NCBI RefSeq assembly: GCF_964246085.1
Contig: NZ_CAXTPD010000003.1
Length of the DNA: 64,000 nucleotides
DNA from: Brotaphodocola sp003480315
Lineage (GTDB): Bacteria; Bacillota; Clostridia; Lachnospirales; Lachnospiraceae
Direction: 5' to 3' (one strand)
This document shows positions 33,293-42,240 of this stretch, piece by piece. Every line of letters begins with the position of its first letter. The first letter of the stretch is position 1. Made by a program: the position numbers and the translations under genes. The notes beneath the pieces were generated by a model. That model did no database searches, was not told the DNA's origin, and saw nothing but the letters and a program-made list of their open reading frames with translations.

Positions 33293-35086
33293 TCATTCCT
33301 GTTTTTGAGCAGGCTCCGGAAGTCTTTTACACAAGAATGGGGAGAAGCGTACCGGCGCAAAATCCCGGCAGTCATTCACATAGAAGTATGTGCGTTTGCC
33401 TTGGCAGTCCAGTTCCACCACATCAGATGGAGCCAACGGACGGCCTCTGTAATCTTCCGGCAAATGCTCATTAAAGTCCAGGAACAGGCGCCCCAGCACT
33501 TCCATGTCATTCTGCCCCTTTGGGCAACAGACCTCTGCGCTCCATACCGTCTGATAGGCGGCAGCAGGCGGCTGTTCATATCCAGCCTTACGCAGTGCAT
33601 CCAGTTGCTTGAACGCGAAAGGTACCGTCTGTGTCTCACCCAGGCAAAGCTGGTAAATGCAAAACCTCCGGAAAACTCTCTGGCTGTCCAGAAGATCCTT
33701 CAGCACCTGATTGCCCTGAGCAAGAAATATCTGATACTCTTCCTTTGTCAGCCCCAGATACTCTGTCAGGTCCAAATCTTTCTCCGCTCTGGTGTGCCAA
33801 AGCTCGACGCAGCCATCTATATAAGTAAAATCACACTTACCGCACAGATATTGCTGCTTAAAATTCATTCTCTGCACCTCCTTTTCCCTCTGTTCTTTCT
33901 CCCGAAGGGCAAGCTGCCAATCATCAAACCCTTTATAATTCGGATTCCAGGTCAGCCGACGACATGCCATTCCATTTTTTCGGGCCATCAGATAGATCTT
34001 AGATGCCCCATTAGAGGTCATTTGGTTACTGTACTTATCCATATCATGAGCCTCAATGATCTCCTCAGTGCCATTCTGTGCCAACAGTGCAAACAGCGTA
34101 TCCAACTGGCTTGTGTTGTTTGCGCCGGCAATCGCCGCAAAAGTCCGGTTTGTCAGGCAGTGTGAGATGTCTGCTTTCAGCAGTCCCTCAATGACATAGA
34201 CCACCCGAGCAGATGGATTGCCGATAAAATGTACCGGGCTCCCGGATGTGACACCCATATTTTTGGACGAGGACGAAAACCAGATGTATTTGGCTCCTGA
34301 CTTATCCGGTGGATCATCTTTTTGCTTGAGCGGACTATCCAAAAGTATCTGCAGGCCATGTATCATACCGTCGTATCCCACAGCTGGAATCAAAATCCCT
34401 GCGTTTTTTCGGTAGAAGTTCATGGTCCAGCGCCCGCTGTCATCCAGATAAAAGCCGGGCACCCCCTCCACCTTGCATCCCTGTTTCATCAGCCGCTCGG
34501 TAATGGAGCGGCAAAGGAAAGGGGGTGGAGTGCTCTTGAACCCAATCCGGTCGATCTGTTCATCCGACAGTCCCCGTTTTGGGGAGTGCAGATGGTTGCG
34601 GTGGGCAGGCTGAAGAGGCAGCATAGCGAGCAGCAGCGAAAGCGTTTGATGAATTTCCTGTCCGCTGGCCCGTTCTGCTTGCTGCACTGTTTTTAGTTCG
34701 CCCCTCCTCTCATATCCGGCAAGGTCGGTCTGAGTCCCCGAAACCGGGGACCCAGTGCCAGCCTGCTGGTTTCCTGCCATCTCATATCCAGAGTTCGGCC
34801 GTTCCCTGTGAAAATCGTTGCACAGGGCTTCTCCTATCTCCCAATACGCATCGGATGTAGTCGTATTGTTTAGCCGCGCATAAAGCGCAAGCATACCGCC
34901 ATGCTCATCACAATAATTGCACCGCCAGACATTTTTGACGAAATTCACATTCATCTTGCCGCGGCGGTCACCACAAAACGGGCAATCCACATATACACTG
35001 TTTGCCTGTCGGCGTCTGATTCGTAGATGTAGAAGTTCCACTACATCCATAATACCGAACGGAAAATCTCCTGGATATGAGTCCAT
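33293..35086 (-). CDS. DNA primase with CHC2 zinc finger and Toprim-like domain
   Basis: The ATG at 35086 (MDSYPGDFPFG) follows GGGAGG and is preferred to the frame start at 35113. The N-terminus has a CHC2-type zinc site, CPFCGDRRG and WRCNYCDEHGG (about residues 32-57). A Toprim-like region has VVYVIEGLLKADI and the acidic EAHDMDKYSN. The C-terminal 200 residues contain a second cysteine pair (CGKCDF) and are family-specific. It would prime replication of the excised element. It is a little longer than the phage/plasmid average but clearly in the DnaG class. Confidence 0.9.
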   Translation of the reverse strand: MDSYPGDFPFGIMDVVELLHLRIRRRQANSVYVDCPFCGDRRGKMNVNFVKNVWRCNYCDEHGGMLALYARLNNTTTSDAYWEIGEALCNDFHRERPNSGYEMAGNQQAGTGSPVSGTQTDLAGYERRGELKTVQQAERASGQEIHQTLSLLLAMLPLQPAHRNHLHSPKRGLSDEQIDRIGFKSTPPPFLCRSITERLMKQGCKVEGVPGFYLDDSGRWTMNFYRKNAGILIPAVGYDGMIHGLQILLDSPLKQKDDPPDKSGAKYIWFSSSSKNMGVTSGSPVHFIGNPSARVVYVIEGLLKADISHCLTNRTFAAIAGANNTSQLDTLFALLAQNGTEEIIEAHDMDKYSNQMTSNGASKIYLMARKNGMACRRLTWNPNYKGFDDWQLALREKEQREKEVQRMNFKQQYLCGKCDFTYIDGCVELWHTRAEKDLDLTEYLGLTKEEYQIFLAQGNQVLKDLLDSQRVFRRFCIYQLCLGETQTVPFAFKQLDALRKAGYEQPPAAAYQTVWSAEVCCPKGQNDMEVLGRLFLDFNEHLPEDYRGRPLAPSDVVELDCQGKRTYFYVNDCRDFAPVRFSPFLCKRLPEPAQKQE

Positions 35087-35128
35087 CTGTTCTCCCTCCC
35101 TTCTTGGCCCCATAGATGGGGCTGCTTA

Positions 35129-36286
35129 TCATCCGGCTTTCTGTGCGGCCATACCATCGAGCATGATCTGCGCCGCAGCACGAACGATATTGTTGGTGCT
35201 CTTGTTGCCTGGGGTGAGGTAGAATTTCAGACTCACCGGACGCTCCTTGGCAACTGTTGCCATGGTCTTTCCTTTGCTCAGACCGCTATCCACCACCACA
35301 TTCTGCGCTTCTTCAAAGGTCATTACCTTCAAGATGTCTTCTACCGGAGTGCTCTCCGTATAAGAAGGCGCCACAGGCTGATCGGGTGCTTCCTGTTGGA
35401 CAACAGGCGCCACAGGCAGTTCTTCCGGTTCATCCGATTGGAATACGGAGGCGGCCGGCTGCTCAGACGCATCATCCTGTTTTGGACTGCTATCCAATGT
35501 AACCTCGCGGCTCGGTACCGGCAGCTCCATATTGGGAGCATTCTCCTCTACCTTGCCGACAGGCAGCGTATCCATATTCTCCTTCTCTTCTGCAGCCATC
35601 TGCTGGACAGTGGGCTGTACCGGAGAAACCGGGGACTGTTCATTCTGAACCGGCTTTGCCGCAGGTTTCTGAATAGGCGCCGGACGAGCAGGCGCATTAC
35701 GGCGCTCTACGGCGTTCTGAGGCGTTCTCTCCAGCTGGGCATGAACTTCCCCACCAGATTGCCGCAGCGCCGCTCCAGGGGCTTCTACGGGCCTCTGCGC
35801 CGCATTTGGCATCGGTTGCTGGATATGAGCTGTCCCGGAAAGCGGAATACTGCTTCCAAACACCTTGCCCGTACTGTCAACAGCAACATCGGCAAACTGC
35901 AGACCAAAACCGGCATCCGACAGCGCAGCACTCAATGCCTCATCCTGGGCAGCCTGCACATAGTCGGTACCTTCTTCCGCACTGTGCTGCGAGATGTAAC
36001 TGCTAATGGGCTCTGCATCACTGCGGTCCAGATAGACTCTGGCCTCCATAATCGCAAGCTGTTCCGTGATCCGCAGGGTAGTCAGTTTCATGCGGCCCTG
36101 GGGGTGGCGCAGACGGAACCACAGTTTCTGATAAGGCAATTCCAACTGCAGCATTTCCTCATTTGTCTTTCTGGACACCTTATGGCGCAGAAATTTGAGC
36201 GGGTCAAAGCCCGGCACCTTGTTCAGTTCTGCCACTGCCGGAATTGTTTTGTACATCATAGGCATCGGATTACTTTTTTCGTTCAT
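35129..36286 (-). CDS. Putative ssDNA-annealing or ssDNA-binding protein with disordered linker
   Basis: The 385-residue protein has an N-terminal domain (about 1-150) with QLELPYQKLWFRLRHPQG, ITEQLAIMEARVYL and AQDEALSAALSDAGFGLQFAD. The last resembles the 'ETSA.GRALA.AGFG' element of phage annealing proteins. A proline/glutamine-rich disordered linker (about 155-300) leads to a small C-terminal domain with DILKVMTFEEAQNVVVDSG. It sits between RecD2 and primase, with a YqaJ nuclease in the operon, exactly where a recombinase partner is expected. The assignment is inference from motif and context. Confidence 0.6.
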   Translation of the reverse strand: MNEKSNPMPMMYKTIPAVAELNKVPGFDPLKFLRHKVSRKTNEEMLQLELPYQKLWFRLRHPQGRMKLTTLRITEQLAIMEARVYLDRSDAEPISSYISQHSAEEGTDYVQAAQDEALSAALSDAGFGLQFADVAVDSTGKVFGSSIPLSGTAHIQQPMPNAAQRPVEAPGAALRQSGGEVHAQLERTPQNAVERRNAPARPAPIQKPAAKPVQNEQSPVSPVQPTVQQMAAEEKENMDTLPVGKVEENAPNMELPVPSREVTLDSSPKQDDASEQPAASVFQSDEPEELPVAPVVQQEAPDQPVAPSYTESTPVEDILKVMTFEEAQNVVVDSGLSKGKTMATVAKERPVSLKFYLTPGNKSTNNIVRAAAQIMLDGMAAQKAG

Positions 36287-36355
36287 GTTGGAAACTCCTT
36301 TCTGACATAAAAATAGGAGACGCCAAGTGCTATTTCTGCATCTGACCTCTCTTTT

Positions 36356-38629
36356 TTAACTTGCGTTCTTCAATTGTTCTTCCAATGCAGCTGGAATGGG
36401 GATACCGGCTTTCTTTGCGTAGGCTTTGAAATACATCTGGATACGCATACCCAGCAGCGTATTTCGCTTTCCAATCTCATTACGATGGATTGCCATAAAC
36501 AATACCTGTTTCTGCCCAATCAGCACCACCCGCTTTTTAGCGCGCGTGATTCCAGTGTAGAGCAGATTACGATACATCATGATAGTGTGCGCTTTGAGCA
36601 GCGGCATAATGACTGTTTCATACTCAGAGCCCATAGCCTTGTGGATCGTAGTAGCATAAGCCAGATCCACATTGCTCAAATCATCTACGCCATATTCCAG
36701 CGTCCTGCCAGCACCAAAATCCATGCCGATCTTTTTGCCCTGGTCAGTGTCCTTAATATACCGGATGAAACCCAAATCACCATTAGATACCTTTTCTGTG
36801 TTCTTGGTCTGCATGATGCGGTCATTGATCCGGAATATCTTGGGGCCAAACTTGATTTCCTCCTCCGCAGAGCGGAATGGGTTGACCAATTCACGAATGG
36901 TCTCATTCAGCTGTTCCGACGACGCGGCGCCTTCTGAACGGAAAGGTGAAAGAATCTGCACATTCTCAATGCCACTCTCCTGTATCTCCAAACAATACCG
37001 TTCTGTAATCTTTTCAGCGGTGTCTTCCTGACTATCACCAGACACGAAAACAAAGTCCGGTCCGTAAAACAGTTTGGTATTGCCCTCGTTGATAAATTTG
37101 GCATTATAGGCAATCAGACTATCCTTCGACTGACGGAAAATCTGATCCAGCACCGTTACTGGGACGATTTTGGTTTCGATGATTTCACGAAACACATTTC
37201 CGGCTCCTACGCTCGGAAGCTGATCTGGGTCGCCTACCAGCACGATTCTGGCATTTATCTTCATGCGTTCAAAAAATTTCTCAGCAAGCCACATATCCAC
37301 CATGGAAAACTCATCCACAATGATTAAATCGGCCGACAGTGGCTCTGACTTTCTGTTCCGGCTACCCTCATCCTCTTCACTGGTCAGTCCCAGACCACTG
37401 TGTAATGTTCGGGCATCCTCAAAGCCGGTACTCTCCGACATCCTGCGGCTTGCCCGACCGGTAGGTGCCATAAGAGCAATTTTGCCATCAGGGTACAGCC
37501 GCCGGTAAACCTCAAGTATCGTCCGCAGCACTGTTGTTTTACCAGTACCAGGAGAACCCGTAATCACTGACAAGCCATGCCTAAATGCTGCATAGACCGC
37601 AGCCTCCTGCTGTGCAGACAAGCGCAGTCCCATTTCAACCTTGACCTGTTCCAGTACCGGCGCAATATGCTCTACTGGCATCTGGGCGACCAGACGCTGG
37701 GCGATCCGGCGCGCCGTTTCGTCCTCTTGGGCAAACACTCTGGGAAGATAGATATTATCCTTCACGGAAACGATTGCTCCATTCAGGATCATTTCCTGCA
37801 TCATATCCCTGACTTCCTGCTGATGCAGGCGAAGCTCCGGTACAGGTATCTTCTCATTGAGCAGTTTCAGCGCTGATTTCTCCAGTTCTTCAGAACTGAT
37901 GTACAGATGGCCTCGTTTACTCTTGCCCTCATCCAGCGCACAAAAGACAGCCCCTTTGATACGCATAGGGTCATGGAGATTGCCCCCGCTCTTTTGTACG
38001 ATTGCATCTACCCGCCGAAATCCAAAGCCGGAGATCTGGCAAAGCTCAAATGGGCTCTTTTCCAAAATCTCTACGCTGGTCGGGCCGAAATATTGATATA
38101 TTTTCAATGCCGTCTTGGGAGTAATCTTAAACGGTGCCAGCAAGGTCATAATTCCTTGGAGCATACGGTTTTCTGCATAAGAAGCTTTGATGTCCTCCAA
38201 TTTATTTTCCGTAATGCCCCGGATCTCCAACAGCCGCTCCGGCTGGTGTTCCAGAATATCCAGTGTGTCCACACCGAACCGCTCCACAATGTCTGCGGCG
38301 GTTTTGGGACCAATCCCTTTGATAAGCCCGGAGGCAAGATAGCCCTCTACGCCGTTTTTTGTTCTGGGCACAATTTCACGCCACTGCTCCACCTGGAGCT
38401 GGACACCATACTTGCCTTTTGCCCATTCCCCATCCAGTTCCAACTCTACCGCATCTGTCCGTGGAATCTCATACCCCACAGCTGTAAAGCGGATCAAATG
38501 GTCTTTGTACCGCCTGTTTGACCTGGCCTCAGCTGGCACGCTCTGGTCTGCGGTTTTTACACTGACGATACAAAACTTATTGGCAGGATTATAAAAAATC
38601 GTCCCGTCGTAGGTACCAATACAATTCAT
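36356..38629 (-). CDS. recD2: RecD2-like 5'-3' DNA helicase
   Basis: The 757-residue protein has the RecD2 layout: an N-terminal OB-like domain, helix-hairpin-helix repeats (GYLASGLIKGIGPKTAADIV and GFGFRRVDAIVQ), Walker A GSPGTGKTTVLRT, Walker B IIVDEFSMVDM, motif III LVGDPDQLPSVGAG and a UvrD-C2-type end (YATTIHKAMGSEYETVI, LLYTGITRAKKRVVLIG). It is an ATP-driven helicase that would unwind element DNA with the YqaJ nuclease. GAGGTGAAAAAGG precedes the start. Confidence 0.94.
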   Translation of the reverse strand: MNCIGTYDGTIFYNPANKFCIVSVKTADQSVPAEARSNRRYKDHLIRFTAVGYEIPRTDAVELELDGEWAKGKYGVQLQVEQWREIVPRTKNGVEGYLASGLIKGIGPKTAADIVERFGVDTLDILEHQPERLLEIRGITENKLEDIKASYAENRMLQGIMTLLAPFKITPKTALKIYQYFGPTSVEILEKSPFELCQISGFGFRRVDAIVQKSGGNLHDPMRIKGAVFCALDEGKSKRGHLYISSEELEKSALKLLNEKIPVPELRLHQQEVRDMMQEMILNGAIVSVKDNIYLPRVFAQEDETARRIAQRLVAQMPVEHIAPVLEQVKVEMGLRLSAQQEAAVYAAFRHGLSVITGSPGTGKTTVLRTILEVYRRLYPDGKIALMAPTGRASRRMSESTGFEDARTLHSGLGLTSEEDEGSRNRKSEPLSADLIIVDEFSMVDMWLAEKFFERMKINARIVLVGDPDQLPSVGAGNVFREIIETKIVPVTVLDQIFRQSKDSLIAYNAKFINEGNTKLFYGPDFVFVSGDSQEDTAEKITERYCLEIQESGIENVQILSPFRSEGAASSEQLNETIRELVNPFRSAEEEIKFGPKIFRINDRIMQTKNTEKVSNGDLGFIRYIKDTDQGKKIGMDFGAGRTLEYGVDDLSNVDLAYATTIHKAMGSEYETVIMPLLKAHTIMMYRNLLYTGITRAKKRVVLIGQKQVLFMAIHRNEIGKRNTLLGMRIQMYFKAYAKKAGIPIPAALEEQLKNAS

Positions 38630-38643
38630 CCTTTTTCACCTCA

Positions 38644-39711
38644 CTAAGCGGCCTCCATAATCGAGGCTCTAACACTGAACCGTCTGGATTCGGATACTGT
38701 AACAAACTGTTCGTAAATATCCGGATGCTCCAGTTTCAACCGAAGCAGGTTATCCTTGTCGATGATGGACTTGCGAACAGGGGTATAGGTAACCGTATAG
38801 TTCACTCCCTCCTGCTCACAGACTGCAGTACAGCTGGTACCCATTTCCGCAATCAACAGCGCCTTCAGACGCTGAATATCCTTGTCGATTTCTTTGGAGT
38901 ACACCTCTGCATTTTTCTTTTCATCCAGAAGCCGCAAATACTGCATGAGTTTTGCAGTCATATCCAGGTCGAGTGCAACGGCCGGGGCATTTTTATCTGC
39001 CGGGCCAAAGTGTTTGCGTGCGCTCTCAATAATCAAGGCCCCACTTTCTGTATAGGGCGGCGGCACATGGCGCTGCACATGGTTTTCCCAGAAATACTGC
39101 TCCAAAAAGACCATCTCAGCCTCATACTCGAAATCACGCTTGACCTCCCGGATAATAACTTCCTCCTCGTTGTTACCATACAGGCAGCAAAAGAAACATC
39201 GGTCAAGATCCGTTACTGCCATATAATGACGCCCCTGAGATTCATAGTAGACTGGAACAGTCTCCTTCCCATTCATCCACCAGTTATCTCTGGCATTATA
39301 GTTTGTGGTCTTGATCTCAAGGATCGCTGTGGTGCCATCCGGCAGTTCCACAAAGTAGTCCACATCAGCCAGCATCCAAGGATACTGTGGGTGCTGGAAC
39401 ATCTTTTTGATTTGGTAGACCCGATATCCGGTTTTCCGCTCGAATATCTTTGCTACCAGAGGCTCCAGCAAATGCCCCATTTCCATGGCAACCCAGTTGC
39501 CCTCATCATCTTCCACTGACGCTATGTTCAGTTTGTCGTAGTACAGATCCCTGGCTGTCCGGAATGGAGAAGTGCCAAAGATCGCCGATACATCGCTGCC
39601 GCCGATTCCACGGCGCCGGTAATCCAGCCAGTCTTCTTCTGAAATATCTGCCGTTTCTACCAGCACCAGCGGTTCATGCCGCTTTCGTTCAGCACTATTG
39701 CTGCCGGACAT
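38644..39711 (-). CDS. YqaJ-family viral-type exonuclease
   Basis: The ATG at 39711 (MSGSNSAERKRHEPL) is chosen over the frame start 39771 because GGGGG lies about eight bases upstream. The 355-residue product has the YqaJ fold: WLDYRRRGIGGSDVSAIFG near the N-terminus, MEMGHLLEPLVAKIFE, the PD-(D/E)XK acidic core in MLADVDYFVELPDGTTAILEIKTT (Asp, Glu, Lys), and YYESQGRHYMAVTD. The C-terminal 120 residues are helical. It would resect double-strand ends to give ssDNA for an annealing partner, a phage-style recombination system. Confidence 0.93.
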   Translation of the reverse strand: MSGSNSAERKRHEPLVLVETADISEEDWLDYRRRGIGGSDVSAIFGTSPFRTARDLYYDKLNIASVEDDEGNWVAMEMGHLLEPLVAKIFERKTGYRVYQIKKMFQHPQYPWMLADVDYFVELPDGTTAILEIKTTNYNARDNWWMNGKETVPVYYESQGRHYMAVTDLDRCFFCCLYGNNEEEVIIREVKRDFEYEAEMVFLEQYFWENHVQRHVPPPYTESGALIIESARKHFGPADKNAPAVALDLDMTAKLMQYLRLLDEKKNAEVYSKEIDKDIQRLKALLIAEMGTSCTAVCEQEGVNYTVTYTPVRKSIIDKDNLLRLKLEHPDIYEQFVTVSESRRFSVRASIMEAA

Positions 39712-39712
39712 A

Positions 39713-39883
39713 TCAAATCCCCCTTCGTGATCTTCGGGGCAAAATAACTGCCCTCGCCATTGGTGCAACATTTCGGGGCCGGAGCGAAGATACTGCCTGT
39801 CTCTTCATCTTCCAGTCCGTGGAATGTGCCGGCTTGACCCGCCGACCATTCTGCTTTCTTTTCTGCTTCACATTCATGTACAT
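39713..39883 (-). CDS. Small basic protein upstream of the nuclease (56 aa)
   Basis: A short frame starting at 39883 behind AAAGGCAGG encodes MYMNVKQKRKQNGRRVKPAH and continues to a stop overlapping the nuclease start (TGATATG). About a third of its residues are Arg or Lys, so it may bind nucleic acid. The coupling with the next gene argues that it is translated, as a leader peptide or a protein in its own right. Nothing similar is recognised, and coding status is uncertain because the region also carries leader RNA. Confidence 0.4.
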   Translation of the reverse strand: MYMNVKQKRKQNGRRVKPAHSTDWKMKRQAVSSLRPRNVAPMARAVILPRRSRRGI

Positions 39884-40192
39884 GACCTGCCTTTCTCAGT
39901 TTTGATTTATCCTTAAAGCCCTTTCAGGCTTACAGGCAATAAAAAAGCGAGAATGACAGACGGCATAAAGCCTGGCGCCCATAGTTGCCTATGAACCGAT
40001 GTCATTCTCGCAATGGTGGGTAAATCCCATAAAATAAAAAAAGCCAGCAATATACCGGCCTGAAAAGGCGCAGTGATACTACTGACACAAGTACAAAATT
40101 AACAGCGTGTGCAATGCAGTCATTACTCCGCAACACAAGCCCTAAAGCCTGTGTACCCTGACGGGCAACGCACAAAAATCAATTACATTGCA
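39884..40192 (-). other. Structured leader of the replication operon
   Basis: No convincing gene is present between the promoter at 40193-40221 and the small basic frame. The segment contains the long hairpin at 39947-40011 and other short pairings (CACAAGCC … GGCTTTAG), consistent with a regulated 5' leader. Confidence 0.55.
39947..40011 (-). ncRNA. Long leader hairpin followed by T-run (attenuator or small RNA)
   Basis: GCGAGAATGACA (39947-39958) pairs perfectly over 12 bases with TGTCATTCTCGC (40000-40011). The 41-base loop contains a second small stem (GTTCATAG with CTATGGGC). On the minus strand TTTTTTATT follows, so it has terminator form although it lies inside the operon leader. Confidence 0.65.
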
Positions 40193-40221
40193 ATTCTAAC
40201 ACAATATATAGTGCTTGTCAA
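40193..40221 (-). promoter_or_regulatory. Strong promoter of the leftward replication operon
   Basis: A perfect TTGACA (40216-40221) and TAGAAT (40193-40198) are 17 bases apart on the minus strand, about 470 bases upstream of the nuclease start. Confidence 0.75.
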
Positions 40222-40626
40222 TTCAAATATTCTATATATTGATTTTTGGATTTTCTTTAAATTTTCTTTCCTCTTTGCAGAAGTTCTTTCTTCCCTGCCT
40301 ATTTATAGGATGTATCGGATCATTTGGTAATACCGGATGATCCCTACACTCTTTTAGTACCTTGACAAGTTCATAACCTCTATGGGGAGTTATACAGGAA
40401 TTCTGGACAGTGTGCGATGACCACAGAAGCGCGCCCATAATCGAAGTGCTGCACAGCAGCAGCCTGAAATACACGGCAGAACCGTTCTGGCGTAGGAAAT
40501 GGCCCCATTAGAGTTCTTTTGTTATTTCAATACCTCCTGACCTCAAGACCGTTTTCATTGTTTTTGTTGAAAACCTTCTTCTACAAATCGTAAGGGATCA
40601 TTGTAATCGAAAAAAGGAGGACGATT
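40222..40626. other. Region before xis, no clear gene
   Basis: About 400 bases between the leftward promoter and the rightward xis gene. A frame of 80 codons on the minus strand has no ribosome site and low-quality sequence. Excision-related protein sites are likely here but no obvious repeats stand out. Confidence 0.5.
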
Positions 40627-40827
40627 ATGGAGAAAAGAAAACCGAATGACCTACCGCCGGAGCAGTGCTTGGCTGTTGATACCGATACCCTTTGCAAACT
40701 GTTGTGCTGTGGAAGGCACACTGCAGTACAGATTGGGGATCTTGCCAATGCACGCATTACCATGAACACCCGTGTCCTATGGAGTGTCCAGCGTATCAAA
40801 GAATATCTTTATGATATTTCCGGCTAA
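40627..40827 (+). CDS. xis: Excisionase (Tn916 Xis-like)
   Basis: The 66-residue protein has the winged-helix excisionase pattern (AVDTDTLCKLLCCGRHTAVQIG … TRVLWSVQRIKEYL) and a strong AAAAGGAGG site. It is directly upstream of the integrase gene in the same direction. It should bend the element ends and direct the integrase to excision. Confidence 0.88.
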   Translation: MEKRKPNDLPPEQCLAVDTDTLCKLLCCGRHTAVQIGDLANARITMNTRVLWSVQRIKEYLYDISG

Positions 40828-40879
40828 ATAACCATGCCAGTAAGGCGCACTACACTTTTATAATCAGGAGGTACCAGTA

Positions 40880-42112
40880 ATGGCAAAAGTGAGAAAAGAC
40901 AACAAAGGACGAAATCTTCGGCCTGGAGAAACACAACGGGCAGATGGCAGCTATATGTATGTCTACAAATTAGGCACTAAAAAGAAATATCTTTACGACT
41001 CCGATCTCGCAAGTCTTCGTGTCAAAGAAAAGCAGATCAACAAAGATAAGGATGATGGCATCCGTACTCAGGAAGCCATGAAGCTTACCCTGAATGATAT
41101 GTTCAAGGTCTACATGAATAACAACATCAAACTGAAGCCCTCTACCAGAGCAAATTATCTTTACCTGTGGGACTTCTATGTGAAAGAAGAGCCTTTCGCT
41201 AACATGCCTCTGCCACAAATCCACAGAAGTGATATTCTCGCGTTTTATACCAAACTGCTGAAACACGGCTTTGCTATCAACTCACTGGAGAGCATCAACA
41301 CCATTGTTCACCCTACGCTTGAAATGGCCGTGGACGACGATTACATCCGCAAAAATCCCAGCAAGGGCATTTACCGCAAGCTCAAGACGGATGGCAGCGC
41401 TCCAAAGCCTAAACGGCGGATCGCACTCACTAAAACGCAACAGCAGAATTTCCTGCGTTTTATTGCCAAGTCCCCTACATACAGCCATTGGCTCCCCATC
41501 ATGACTGTGCTCCTTGGAACAGGAATGCGTGTAGCAGAATGTACCGGCATTACCAAAAGCGATATTAACTTGAGCGAAAACACAATCTCGGTCAACCACA
41601 ACTTAATCTACCGGGTCATTGACGGAAAAGCCGGATTTCACATTACCACTCCCAAAACTGAGAGCGGTACACGAATTATCCCTATCCTCTATCCAGAGGT
41701 GGCCGAGCAGCTTCGCCTCCAGATTGAAACCATCGACGCATTGTATCCAGACGATCAACTGGTGTTAGGAGGAGTTCACGGTTTTGTTTTCCGCAACCGA
41801 ACCGGCTCATTCATGAGCGCCCACAATATCAATCGGGCGATTGAGAGAATCAGCGTAACTTACAACATGGAGGAAATGGATCAGGCTGAACTGGAAGACC
41901 GTGAACCGGATCTGCTCCCTCATTTTAGTGTTCACAACTTGCGGCACACCTTCTGTACCCGGCTCTGCGAAAGCACCAACGATGTTAAATTCATTCAGCA
42001 AGTCATGGGGCATGCCGATTTCTCTACTACAATGGACATCTACACCCATATCACACAAGAGAATATGCAGGAGAAGGCAAAAAACATTAGTGTGAACATG
42101 AAGCTGATGTAA
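40880..42112 (+). CDS. int: Tyrosine integrase of the left element (Tn916 Int-like)
   Basis: The 410-residue recombinase has an N-terminal arm-binding domain (RKDNKGRNLRPGETQRADG), a core-binding SAM-like domain (about 75-170) and the catalytic domain. Visible catalytic residues are Arg in GTGMRVAECTG, His-x-x-Arg in VHNLRHTFCTR, His in VMGHADF and the nucleophile Tyr in TMDIYTH. An AGGAGG site precedes it. The gene points towards the element's right end near 42200, where Tn916-like Int acts at the metG side. Sequence looks intact. Confidence 0.95.
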   Translation: MAKVRKDNKGRNLRPGETQRADGSYMYVYKLGTKKKYLYDSDLASLRVKEKQINKDKDDGIRTQEAMKLTLNDMFKVYMNNNIKLKPSTRANYLYLWDFYVKEEPFANMPLPQIHRSDILAFYTKLLKHGFAINSLESINTIVHPTLEMAVDDDYIRKNPSKGIYRKLKTDGSAPKPKRRIALTKTQQQNFLRFIAKSPTYSHWLPIMTVLLGTGMRVAECTGITKSDINLSENTISVNHNLIYRVIDGKAGFHITTPKTESGTRIIPILYPEVAEQLRLQIETIDALYPDDQLVLGGVHGFVFRNRTGSFMSAHNINRAIERISVTYNMEEMDQAELEDREPDLLPHFSVHNLRHTFCTRLCESTNDVKFIQQVMGHADFSTTMDIYTHITQENMQEKAKNISVNMKLM

Positions 42113-42116
42113 AAAG

Positions 42117-42153
42117 AAAGGCGAATCTGCATTTTATAAGCAGATCCGCCTTT
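42117..42153 (+). terminator. Terminator of xis-int
   Basis: AAAGGCGAATCTGC (42117-42130) pairs with GCAGATCCGCCTTT (42140-42153), one mismatch, right after the int stop. Confidence 0.8.
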
Positions 42154-42188
42154 CATATTGCTTCATCCGGTTTCGTAGGGTCTCGCGC

Positions 42189-42228
42189 AAAAGTTGTAGA
42201 AAAGTTGTAGTAACGCGATTTTTTGTAG
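42189..42228. repeat. Direct repeats at the right end of the left element (Int arm sites?)
   Basis: AAAAGTTGTAG occurs at 42189-42199 and 42200-42210 in tandem, with a third related TTTTTTGTAG at 42219-42228. Such 10-11 bp direct repeats flank Tn916-like ends, where the N-terminal domain of Int binds. The junction itself should lie between 42228 and the metG stop. Confidence 0.6.
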
Positions 42229-42240
42229 TAAATGACCTCT

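Noticed and set aside
40232..40474. 80-codon minus-strand frame upstream of the replication promoter
   Set aside because: No ribosome site, poor composition and no recognisable motif; its position next to a strong promoter and before xis fits non-coding regulatory DNA better.
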